Part shown: piece after piece, positions 35,132-42,742 of the stretch
How positions within the stretch are numbered: the first letter of the stretch is position 1
Layout: each line of letters begins with the position of its first letter
Source of the DNA: Bacteroidales bacterium
Lineage (GTDB): Bacteria; Bacteroidota; Bacteroidia; Bacteroidales; Marinilabiliaceae
Direction: 5' to 3'
Length of the DNA stretch: 64,000 nucleotides
Assembly: GCA_022768325.1 (NCBI GenBank)
Contig: JALEMI010000002.1
Location: 1-64,000 of the forward strand
Position numbers and translations under genes: made by a program
The notes under the pieces: model-generated
The model's database searches: none
What the model was told of the DNA's origin: nothing
Seen by the model: the letters and a program-made list of their open reading frames with translations, nothing else

Positions 35132-36919
35132 ATGAACTACGACAACGGCGACTTCGCTAACTCCCTCTCCAAATACTCAAGACTTAAGACCCGAAAAATC
35201 AGTGTCGGCAACGTCACCCTCGGAGGCGATGCCCCGATAAGGGTGCAGTCTATGACCACGACCGACACCAACGACGTTGAGGCATCGGCTCGCCAGTCCC
35301 TCCAAATCATTAACGCCGGAGGTGAGATTGTCCGCCTCACGACACAAGGAGAGAAAGAGGCCCGCAATATCGGCCTAATCCGCGCAGAGCTTGACAAAGT
35401 CAATTGCCACACGCCACTTGTCGCAGACATCCACTTTAACCCCAACGCCGCTCTGACAGCCGCCGCCCTTGTCGAGGCCGTACGCATCAACCCGGGCAAC
35501 TATACGGGCGAGGCTAAACGCTTCAACGCCGATGCCGACAAAATGACCGACAGCGAGTGGCACAAGCTGATTGTCGAGAGACTACGCCCTCTCGTCAAGA
35601 CTTGCAAAGAGCATCATACCGCAATCCGCATCGGCGTTAACCACGGCTCCCTCTCCGACCGAATAATGGCGAAATATGGCGATACGCCGCAGGGCATGGT
35701 CGCCTCGTGCACCGAATACATTGACGCCCTCGAAGAACTCGACTTCCGCGAGATTGCCATCAGCATCAAGAGCAGCAACACCCGCGTCATGGTTCAGACC
35801 GTCCGTCTTCTCGCCGCCACGCTTCGCCAACGCGGGGCGATTTACCCGCTCCACCTCGGCGTAACAGAGGCCGGCTCGGATGCCGAGGGACGAATAAAGT
35901 CGGCGGCTGGCATCGGCGCGTTACTCAACGACGGAATAGGCGACACTATCCGCGTCTCCCTTACCGAAGCCCCTGAGGCTGAGATTCCCGTGGCGCAGGC
36001 TCTTGTACGCCATTGCGAGAGGCTCGCCAACCTCCCCGACATTGGTCCCGTTCAGCAAAGCCAATATTCGCCCTTCGCATACAACCGCCGTCCTACAATC
36101 TCCACGCTCGGTATATGCTCAAACGTCCCGCCAATTGTCGCGACACAGGGCGAGAGCGAGGCCGACTGGTCTCTTAGCCAAGACCTGACATCCGTCACGA
36201 CGAGCGAGGGACAGACTTACCCAATTGTCAGCCTCCCCACCCTCGCCACGACACCCGGTCAATGCCTCGTACGGCTCACCCTCAACGAGTTGCGTCAACT
36301 CTCATCCGCAGACCTCACGCCCCTCCGCCAACGCGCCGATGTCGCAATACTTGCTCAATGCCTCTCCGGCAATTATCAGGCTGAGCTTCGCGCCCTCGCC
36401 CTTGAACTGTCGAGCAACGACATCCGCCTCCCCATTGTCTGCCAATACGTGTCGCGAGAGGCTGACCTGCAACTCTTCCAGCTCCAGATGTCCGCAGACC
36501 TTGGCGGCCTCATCATCGACGGCCTCGTTGACGGCCTTGCGGTCATAGCCCCTCATTCGCCCGAGCAAATCGCCTCGACAGCCCTCATGCTCCTTCAGGC
36601 CACACGTGCGCGTTTCAGCCGCACTGAGTTCATCTCCTGCCCGGGATGCGGGCGCACTCTTTATGACATTCAGGCGACGGTGGCGAAAATAAAGTCGCAG
36701 TTTGGGCACCTCAAAGGCCTAAAAATCGGCATCATGGGATGCATTGTCAACGGAATCGGAGAGATGGCGGACGCCGACTATGGATACGTAGGGGCAGGCA
36801 GGGGCAAAATTTCGCTTTACCGAGGCAAAGAGCTTGTCAGAAGATCGTTGGACCAAGAAGAGGCCTTAGTCGCTCTAAAACAGTTGATTAAGGACGACAA
36901 TAAATGGAAAGAATCCTAA
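35132..36919 (+). CDS. ispG: 4-hydroxy-3-methylbut-2-enyl-diphosphate synthase (long form)
   Basis: 595 residues from the ATG at 35132. A TIM-barrel (about 25-270), an inserted middle domain, then a C-terminal [4Fe-4S] domain with S-C-P-G-C-G-R-T and G-C-I-V-N-G-I-G-E-M. The three-domain form is typical of Bacteroidetes, Chlamydiae and plants. It makes HMBPP in the MEP isoprenoid pathway. An upstream reading is open but runs into the terminator of the previous operon, so I do not use it. Confidence 0.95.
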   Translation: MNYDNGDFANSLSKYSRLKTRKISVGNVTLGGDAPIRVQSMTTTDTNDVEASARQSLQIINAGGEIVRLTTQGEKEARNIGLIRAELDKVNCHTPLVADIHFNPNAALTAAALVEAVRINPGNYTGEAKRFNADADKMTDSEWHKLIVERLRPLVKTCKEHHTAIRIGVNHGSLSDRIMAKYGDTPQGMVASCTEYIDALEELDFREIAISIKSSNTRVMVQTVRLLAATLRQRGAIYPLHLGVTEAGSDAEGRIKSAAGIGALLNDGIGDTIRVSLTEAPEAEIPVAQALVRHCERLANLPDIGPVQQSQYSPFAYNRRPTISTLGICSNVPPIVATQGESEADWSLSQDLTSVTTSEGQTYPIVSLPTLATTPGQCLVRLTLNELRQLSSADLTPLRQRADVAILAQCLSGNYQAELRALALELSSNDIRLPIVCQYVSREADLQLFQLQMSADLGGLIIDGLVDGLAVIAPHSPEQIASTALMLLQATRARFSRTEFISCPGCGRTLYDIQATVAKIKSQFGHLKGLKIGIMGCIVNGIGEMADADYGYVGAGRGKISLYRGKELVRRSLDQEEALVALKQLIKDDNKWKES

Positions 36920-37001
36920 AAATGAATAACAGCCGCCTAATATACTTGCCGATTTGCGTAAAAATTGCTAAAATTGGAAGTTGAAAATTATAATCGACAC
37001 A

Positions 37002-37796
37002 ATGAGGAAAATTCTTCTCTATGCGCTTACTGGCCTCGCAGCTTTTGTCGGCCTAACACACAACATCAACGCCGAAGAGCTCGTCATCAAAGGCACATAT
37101 CAAGGAGAGAACATATACGTCAAAAACCCTTTTGCCCCGTCGGGAATTGGTTTTTGCGCCTACGAGGTTACCGTTAATGGTATGATTACCACTGACGAGA
37201 TAAACTCGAGCGCCTTCGAAATAGACCTCTCCGTCTACGGCTTCAAGATTGGTGATGACGTCAACATCGTTATCCGATACAAGGACGATTGCACCCCCAT
37301 GGTGCTCAACGCCTCGGCTCTCCAGGTGCAAAAGCCTGCCAAGTTCGAGACCGTGAGCGTCAAGGACGGCACACTCCACTTCACCACTTCGGGAGAGACG
37401 GGCTCACTGCCCTTCGTAATTGAGCAATTCCGTTGGAACAAGTGGGTCAAAGTAGGCGAGGTGCGCGGCAAAGGTCACAACCAAACCAACACCTACGACG
37501 TCAAAGTCCGCACTCACAGCGGTCCGAATAAGTTCCGCGTACGCCAAACCACCGGAAACCGCAAGGTTCAGTCTTACTCGCGCGAAGTCGTCGCAATTGT
37601 CACAACTCCCAAAATCACCTTCAAGACCTCTTCTAACGAAGTCACGTTCACGGGTGAGACAATGTATGAGGTGTATGACCAATTTGGAGGCATTGTCTTC
37701 AAGGGCTACGGCACGAGCATCAACATCTCAACCCTCGCAAAAGGCAAATACTACCTCAACTACGACAACTCACAAGGCGAATTCATTAAGCGATAG
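37002..37796 (+). CDS. Secreted protein with T9SS-like C-terminal sorting domain
   Basis: 264 residues from the ATG at 37002 (M-R-K-I-L-L-Y-A-L), with a Sec signal ending near I-N-A. The body is predicted beta-sandwich. The last 45 residues (Y-E-V-Y-D-Q-F-G-G-I-V-F-K-G, then I-N-I-S-T-L-A-K-G-K-Y-Y-L, ending F-I-K-R) follow the type A C-terminal signal of type IX secretion (V-x-D-x-x-G-x-x-V, then L-x-x-G-x-Y, ending K-x-x-K/R). Together with porX and porW this suggests a T9SS cargo. Function unknown. Confidence 0.72.
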   Translation: MRKILLYALTGLAAFVGLTHNINAEELVIKGTYQGENIYVKNPFAPSGIGFCAYEVTVNGMITTDEINSSAFEIDLSVYGFKIGDDVNIVIRYKDDCTPMVLNASALQVQKPAKFETVSVKDGTLHFTTSGETGSLPFVIEQFRWNKWVKVGEVRGKGHNQTNTYDVKVRTHSGPNKFRVRQTTGNRKVQSYSREVVAIVTTPKITFKTSSNEVTFTGETMYEVYDQFGGIVFKGYGTSINISTLAKGKYYLNYDNSQGEFIKR

Positions 37797-37819
37797 ATTT
37801 CCGAAGACAACTATATCAA

Positions 37820-37853
37820 GAGGTCACAAACAACACATTGTGACCTCTTTTTT
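37820..37853 (+). terminator. Terminator before rfbA
   Basis: GAGGTCACAA, 8-nt loop, TTGTGACCTC, then TTTTTT. Confidence 0.93.
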
Positions 37854-37880
37854 ATGCGCTAACCGTTTTTAAGTACGAAA

Positions 37881-38762
37881 ATGAAAGGGATTATCTTGGC
37901 AGGCGGCTCAGGAACACGCCTCTACCCCATCACGAAAGGCGTCTCGAAACAACTCCTCCCCATATACAACAAGCCGATGATTTATTACCCGCTCTCGACG
38001 CTCATGCTCACCGGGATTCGGGACATCCTCATAATCTCCACCCCAGCCGACCTCCCCTGTTTCCGCAGGCTCTTGGGCACCGGGTCCGACCTCGGAATCA
38101 ACATCAGCTATGCGGAACAGCCCAGCCCCGACGGGCTTGCGCAAGCCTTCATCATAGGGCGCGACTTCATTGGCGACGACGCCGTCTGCCTCGTCCTCGG
38201 AGACAATATTTTCTTTGGGCAGAGCTTTGCCAAGATGTTGCACAAGGCAATGGAGGAGACCGAGAACAAGGGGCAAGCCTCAATTTTCGGATATTGGGTA
38301 TCGGACCCAGAGCGGTATGGCGTGGCTGATTTTGACGAGAGCGGGCGCGTGGTGAGCATCGAGGAGAAGCCCGCCAAGCCTAAGACAAATTATGCCGTCG
38401 TCGGGCTATATTTCTACCCCAACAGCGTCGTAGACATCGCCGCCGGGCTTAAACCCTCGCCACGCGGTGAACTCGAAATAACGTCTGTGAACCAAGAATA
38501 CCTGCGTCAGGGCAAACTGAACCTCCAAAAACTGGGGCGAGGCTTCGCCTGGCTCGACACCGGCACCCACGAGAGCCTCTCCGAGGCCTCCACTTTCATC
38601 GAGGTCATCGAGAAAAGGCAAGGCCTAAAGGTGGCTTGCCTCGAAGAGATTGCTTTCCACAACGGCTGGATTTCGAGTGAGGACGTGCTTAGAATTGCCG
38701 AGCCCATGAGGAAAAATGAGTATGGCCAATACCTTATCCGCCTGGCACAAAACAACGATTAA
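37881..38762 (+). CDS. rfbA: Glucose-1-phosphate thymidylyltransferase
   Basis: 293 residues. [11 protein letters not shown] near the start, [15 protein letters not shown], and G-D-N-I-F-F-G are diagnostic of RmlA. It makes dTDP-glucose. First of three contiguous rhamnose genes (rfbACD); rfbB is 8 kb upstream. Confidence 0.97.
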   Translation: MKGIILAGGSGTRLYPITKGVSKQLLPIYNKPMIYYPLSTLMLTGIRDILIISTPADLPCFRRLLGTGSDLGINISYAEQPSPDGLAQAFIIGRDFIGDDAVCLVLGDNIFFGQSFAKMLHKAMEETENKGQASIFGYWVSDPERYGVADFDESGRVVSIEEKPAKPKTNYAVVGLYFYPNSVVDIAAGLKPSPRGELEITSVNQEYLRQGKLNLQKLGRGFAWLDTGTHESLSEASTFIEVIEKRQGLKVACLEEIAFHNGWISSEDVLRIAEPMRKNEYGQYLIRLAQNND

Positions 38763-38768
38763 AGGAAA

Positions 38769-39347
38769 ATGGAAGTAATTAAGACAGTCATCGAGGATGT
38801 CGTAATCATCGAGCCTAAGGTCCACGGCGACAGCCGCGGCTACTTCTTTGAATCATATTCACAGCGTGACTTCGACCAAAAGGTGCGTCCCATCAGGTTC
38901 GTACAAGACAACGAGAGCCTCTCGTCATACGGCGTTGTGCGCGGCCTGCACTTCCAAAGCGGTCGCCATGCTCAGAGCAAGCTCGTACGCGTCATTGTAG
39001 GGTGCGTCCTCGACGTTGCAGTTGACATCCGACGCGGCAGCCCTACGTTTGGGCAACACGTGGCTGTGGAGCTATCGGCCGAGAACCACCGTCAGCTGTT
39101 CATACCTCGCGGGTTTGCTCACGGGTTTGCCGTACTCAGCCCTACGGCAGTGTTCCAATACAAGTGCGACAACCTCTATGCCCCGCAAGCCGAAGGGGCT
39201 ATAAAATTTGACGACCCTGCCCTCGGCATCGATTGGCGCATACCCCTCGACAAGGCTCTGCTCTCGGAGAAAGACCTCCGCCATAAGCCCCTCGCCGAGG
39301 CCGAAAACCTCTTCGACTACGCCACGGACCTTTATGCCGACATCTGA
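38769..39347 (+). CDS. rfbC: dTDP-4-dehydrorhamnose 3,5-epimerase
   Basis: A 192-residue cupin-fold RmlC. D-S-R-G-Y-F-F-E, V-R-G-L-H-F-Q, and D-V-A-V-D-I-R-R-G-S-P-T-F-G are visible, with the catalytic His in G-L-H-F-Q. 6 bp after rfbA and 4 bp before rfbD. Confidence 0.96.
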   Translation: MEVIKTVIEDVVIIEPKVHGDSRGYFFESYSQRDFDQKVRPIRFVQDNESLSSYGVVRGLHFQSGRHAQSKLVRVIVGCVLDVAVDIRRGSPTFGQHVAVELSAENHRQLFIPRGFAHGFAVLSPTAVFQYKCDNLYAPQAEGAIKFDDPALGIDWRIPLDKALLSEKDLRHKPLAEAENLFDYATDLYADI

Positions 39348-39351
39348 CATC

Positions 39352-40218
39352 ATGAGCAAGAAGCGAATTGTCGTCCTGGGCGCAACAGGGATGTTGGGGC
39401 GTGACGTGATGCGCGTCCTCGCCTCGTGCGACAATGCGGAGACCGTATGCCTCGGCTCTCGCGACTGCGACATAACGGACCGTGAGGCCGTGCAATCCCG
39501 CATTACGGAGCTGCGCCCCGACGTCATCATCAACTGCGCCGCATACACTGCCGTAGATGCCGCAGAGGACAATCAGGAAGCCGCAGAAGCCCTCAACCAT
39601 CATGCGCCCGCCTACATTGCCGAAGCGGCGAAAAAAACGGGTTCCCTCCTTATCCACATATCCACCGACTACGTCTTCGACGGCAAAGCCTCGTCGCCAT
39701 ACACTGAGGATATGCCCACTGCCCCCCTCGGCACGTATGGCGCAAGCAAACGCCGCGGCGAGGAGGCCGTGATAGCCTCGGGCTGTCGCTACGTCATAAT
39801 CCGGACGCAATGGCTATACTCGACGGCCGGAAAAAACTTCCTCCTCACCATGAAGCGACTCTTCGAGACAAGGGAGCAGATAGGCGTAGTCTGCGACCAA
39901 ACGGGTTCACCAACCTACACCGCCGACCTCGCCGCCGCCATAAAGGTAGTCGCCTTCGGCTTCAAGGAGGGTCAGGACGGCATCTACAACTTCTCGAACT
40001 CCGGCTGTTGCACGTGGTACGACTTTGCCGTTAGCATAGCCGCCCTCATGGCCACCCGCTGCGCAATTCGCCCCATTAAGACGTCAGAATACCCCACTCG
40101 CGCCACTCGCCCCGCCTATTCCGTATTGTGCAAGGAGAAGATTTCCGCCACGTTTGGCGTACAAGTTCCCCATTGGAGGGAGGGGCTTAGGCGGTGTTTG
40201 GAGGCATTGGAGGATTAG
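39352..40218 (+). CDS. rfbD: dTDP-4-dehydrorhamnose reductase
   Basis: 288 residues from the ATG at 39352 (M-S-K-K-R-I-V-V-L-G). NADPH-binding G-A-T-G-M-L-G-R-D, N-C-A-A-Y-T-A-V-D-A-A-E and S-T-D-Y-V-F-D-G are typical of RmlD. Final step to dTDP-L-rhamnose. A longer upstream frame runs inside rfbC and is rejected. Confidence 0.96.
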   Translation: MSKKRIVVLGATGMLGRDVMRVLASCDNAETVCLGSRDCDITDREAVQSRITELRPDVIINCAAYTAVDAAEDNQEAAEALNHHAPAYIAEAAKKTGSLLIHISTDYVFDGKASSPYTEDMPTAPLGTYGASKRRGEEAVIASGCRYVIIRTQWLYSTAGKNFLLTMKRLFETREQIGVVCDQTGSPTYTADLAAAIKVVAFGFKEGQDGIYNFSNSGCCTWYDFAVSIAALMATRCAIRPIKTSEYPTRATRPAYSVLCKEKISATFGVQVPHWREGLRRCLEALED

Positions 40219-40276
40219 TGTTTATTGGTAAGTTGCTTATATTCAAACAAATACTGGAATTCAGGGGATTAAAATT

Positions 40277-40326
40277 GGGAAAATAAGGAAGTTTAGAGGG
40301 CGAAAAACGGGAAAATAAGGAACTTT
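40277..40326. repeat. Two direct copies of an 18-bp motif
   Basis: GGGAAAATAAGGAAGTTT at 40277-40294 and GGGAAAATAAGGAACTTT at 40309-40326 (one mismatch), repeating at 32 bp. They lie just upstream of the broken ATPase gene. Confidence 0.5.
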
Positions 40327-40363
40327 GCGTTGTGGCATAGAATAGAATAAACACAGAAAAAAC

Positions 40364-41046
40364 GAGGGCAACCCCAAGAACTATATCGACGGGTTGTTCA
40401 ACGCCATAATCCGCAACGACATAGCACGTCGCTTCAAGATTCGGCAGGAAGAGGTGCTTCGCAAAATGGCCTCCTACCTTGCCGACAATTTTGCGCATGA
40501 GTTCTCGGCATCACCGTGGCCAGTCTGTTTGGCATCTCAAACCACACCGCCGAGAAGTATTTCGGCTACCTTAAAGAGGCATTCCTGTTTGTAGGGGTTA
40601 GCAAATTCTCATACAAGGCAATCGAGAGGGTTCGCAACGAGAAATGCTACGTGGTGGACGTGGCTATGGCAAGCGAACGTAATGACACGTTCTCGCTTGA
40701 AAACTTGGGGTGGCGACTGGAGAACGTGGTGTGCATAGAGTTGCTCCGCCGCTATCACCACCAGTACGCCGAGGTTTTCTATTACAAGGAGAAAACGTTT
40801 GAAGTGGATTTTCTCGTGGCAAAAAACGGCGTTGTCAAGGAGCTGATACAGGTGAGCTATCAGATTTCGACCGAAAAAACACGACGACGCGAAATCAAAG
40901 GCTTGGTGCAAGGCGCAAAAAAGTTCAACTGCCGAAAACTCACCCTGATTACCTTCAGCACCGAAGAGCGGACAGAAAAGGACGGAGAGATTGTCAACAT
41001 GGTACCAGCCACAAAGTGGTTGACACAACGGGGTGAGGGGGAATAG
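40364..41046 (+). pseudogene. DUF4143 (AAA-14 family) ATPase, C-terminal half only, frameshifted
   Basis: Starts abruptly with N-P-K-N-Y-I-D-G-L-F-N-A-I-I-R-N-D-I-A-R and runs to N-F-A-H-E-F-S near 40507. Then the match continues in another frame (S-L-F-G-I-S-N-H-T-A-E-K-Y-F-G-Y-L) to a stop at 41046. This order is the C-terminal half of AAA-14/DUF4143 proteins, with the winged-helix and nuclease-like V-D-F-L-V region. The N-terminal P-loop domain is missing and an in-frame stop lies just upstream. A dead remnant. Confidence 0.82.
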
Positions 41047-41223
41047 ACAGGGGTGTTTGCCTGATTGTTTGTTGGGAAGGGATGTTGCCCGATTACGCAT
41101 GGCGCAAGCCGCTCAACGCGCCTTATACACCTGTCTGAAAAGCCCGCTTGAACGACTGTCAAACGCCATTCAAACGGCTTTCAAAACCCGTTCATGCCCC
41201 AATATAAAAACGCGGAGACCACA

Positions 41224-41260
41224 TAAAACCAAAAGCGTCTCAGAATCACTCCTGAGACGC
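41224..41260 (-). terminator. Terminator after tRNA-Cys
   Basis: GCGTCTCAG, 8-nt loop, CTGAGACGC, then TTTTGGTTTT on the minus strand. Confidence 0.85.
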
Positions 41261-41270
41261 TTTCACTTTT

Positions 41271-41345
41271 TGGAGGTCGGTGGCGGATTCGAACCGCCGT
41301 AGACGGTTTTGCAGACCGTAGACTAAGCCACTCATCCAACCGACC
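41271..41345 (-). tRNA. tRNA-Cys (GCA anticodon)
   Basis: Acceptor GGTCGGT/ACCGACC, discriminator T and encoded CCA. Anticodon stem ACGGT/ACCGT with loop CTGCAAA (anticodon GCA), T-arm GGCGG-TTCGAAT-CCGCC. Confidence 0.96.
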
Positions 41346-41385
41346 AAGATGTCTTTACTAACTCAATCCCTTGCTTTAGCGATGA

Positions 41386-41416
41386 CAAAATTATAGCTTT
41401 TCCTTGATTTAACAAA
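41386..41416 (-). promoter_or_regulatory. Promoter of tRNA-Cys
   Basis: TTTG (41413-41416), 19 bp, TAATTTTG (41386-41393): exact matches to both Bacteroidetes promoter boxes. Confidence 0.75.
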
Positions 41417-41433
41417 CAAAGACCGACAAAATT

Positions 41434-42120
41434 TTACTCTTTCGTGGTTTCTTTATCGGCTGAAGCCTCGTTTGCATCATTCCCTTTCTTTTGGGGCATC
41501 ACTTGGGCGAGGAAGTCGCCGAGGTCCTTATGGAAAAAGAGAATCAAGACAAACATTCCGATGCATATCGCCGAGTCGGCGATGTTGAAGACAGGGCGGA
41601 AAAAGAGGAATGACTGCCCGCCCCAGAAGGGCACCCATTCAGGCCATACGCCCTCAATCAGGGGGAAGTAGAGCATATCGACCACACGCCCGTGAAGGAA
41701 CGAGCCATAGCCGCCCTCAGCGGGGAAGAGCGTGGCAATCTGCCCCCACGACGAGTTGAAGATTACGCCGTAGAAAACAGAGTCTATGATATTGCCAACG
41801 GCTCCGGCAAGGACAAGGGCGATGCAGACCACCAATCCCAACTTTCCCTCGGCGCGGCAGAGCTTAACAAGCCCAACGCCTATGAAGCCAATGGCCACGA
41901 TGCGGAAAAGCGAGAGCACCAGCTTTCCCCAGCTGTCGCCCGAGAGCTGCATCCCGAATGCCATGCCGTTGTTCTCGACAAAGTGGAGGCGGAACCATTC
42001 GCCCAAGACGTTGACCTCGTCACCGAGAGCAAAATGGGTCTTGACCCAAATCTTGAAAACTTGATCTATGATAAGAACCGCGGCAACGACAAGGAGCGCG
42101 ATTTTGGCGTTTTTAGTCAT
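41434..42120 (-). CDS. lspA: Lipoprotein signal peptidase (SPase II)
   Basis: 228 residues, somewhat longer than the usual 160-170. Four transmembrane helices, N-N-G-M-A-F-G-M, and the catalytic Asp region F-N-I-A-D-S-A-I-C-I-G; D-S-V-F-Y-G lies earlier. It cleaves prolipoprotein signals, of which this window holds several. The extra length is a periplasmic insertion and a charged C-terminal tail. Confidence 0.95.
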   Translation of the reverse strand: MTKNAKIALLVVAAVLIIDQVFKIWVKTHFALGDEVNVLGEWFRLHFVENNGMAFGMQLSGDSWGKLVLSLFRIVAIGFIGVGLVKLCRAEGKLGLVVCIALVLAGAVGNIIDSVFYGVIFNSSWGQIATLFPAEGGYGSFLHGRVVDMLYFPLIEGVWPEWVPFWGGQSFLFFRPVFNIADSAICIGMFVLILFFHKDLGDFLAQVMPQKKGNDANEASADKETTKE

Positions 42121-42190
42121 CTTGATTACGCATTATTAGCCCATCGGGACGCAGGCGCAAGAGCCACGCAGACCACGATGGAAATAAGAG

Positions 42191-42250
42191 ACCTGCGCAC
42201 GATGTCCGCCCGCCCGTTGTGGGGCGAAAAGTCAAGCATCGTGCGCAGGT
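42191..42250 (-). terminator. 14-bp perfect inverted repeat between the DksA-like gene and lspA
   Basis: ACCTGCGCACGATG (42191-42204) and CATCGTGCGCAGGT (42237-42250) with a 32-nt loop that can itself form a CGCCC/GGGCG stem. It follows the DksA-like gene by 25 bp. Too elaborate for a simple terminator and lacks a T-run. Confidence 0.5.
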
Positions 42251-42275
42251 GTCAGAATGTCGGGATAGTCACACC

Positions 42276-42662
42276 CTACTCGCCCAGTCGGCCTTTCTGT
42301 TTTGCCTCGATGCTGAGCGTGGCGTGGGGGACGGCTCTGAGCCTCTCTTTGGGGATTAGCTTACCCGTCTCGCGGCAGATGCCGTAGGTCTTGTTCTCGA
42401 TGCGTACGAGAGCGGCCTTCAGGTTGGCTATGAACTTTTGCTGACGCTCGGCCATTCGGCATGCATCTTCCTTAGAGAGGAGGCTCTGCCCCTCTTCGAG
42501 GGCGTGGAACGTTGGCGAAGTGTCTTGGGTGTCGTTGACGTCGCCGTGCGTAATCTCGTTACGATAGACCTCGAAATCACGCTGCGCCTTCTCGAGTTTT
42601 TCGAGTATTATCTCTTTGAACTCCTGGAGTTCCTCGTCGGAATAACGTGTCTTCTCTGCCAT
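42276..42662 (-). CDS. DksA/TraR family protein
   Basis: 128 residues from M-A-E-K-T-R-Y-S at 42662. Coiled-coil N-terminal half, then a degenerate zinc-finger region (Y-G-I-C-R-E-T-G-K-L-I-P-K-E-R-L) with only one of the four cysteines, as is normal in Bacteroidetes homologues. By family it would bind the RNA-polymerase secondary channel. It follows ileS by 80 bp. Confidence 0.9.
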   Translation of the reverse strand: MAEKTRYSDEELQEFKEIILEKLEKAQRDFEVYRNEITHGDVNDTQDTSPTFHALEEGQSLLSKEDACRMAERQQKFIANLKAALVRIENKTYGICRETGKLIPKERLRAVPHATLSIEAKQKGRLGE

Positions 42663-42742
42663 GGCTATGGTGTATGTGTGTATGTTAAGGAATGGAGGGA
42701 GAGGTCGGCGCGACCGTCTCCCGGCCATTGGTGTTGGTTAGT

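Noticed and set aside
40222..41223. Insertion sequence around the DUF4143 remnant
   Set aside because: No transposase, terminal inverted repeats or target duplication could be found.
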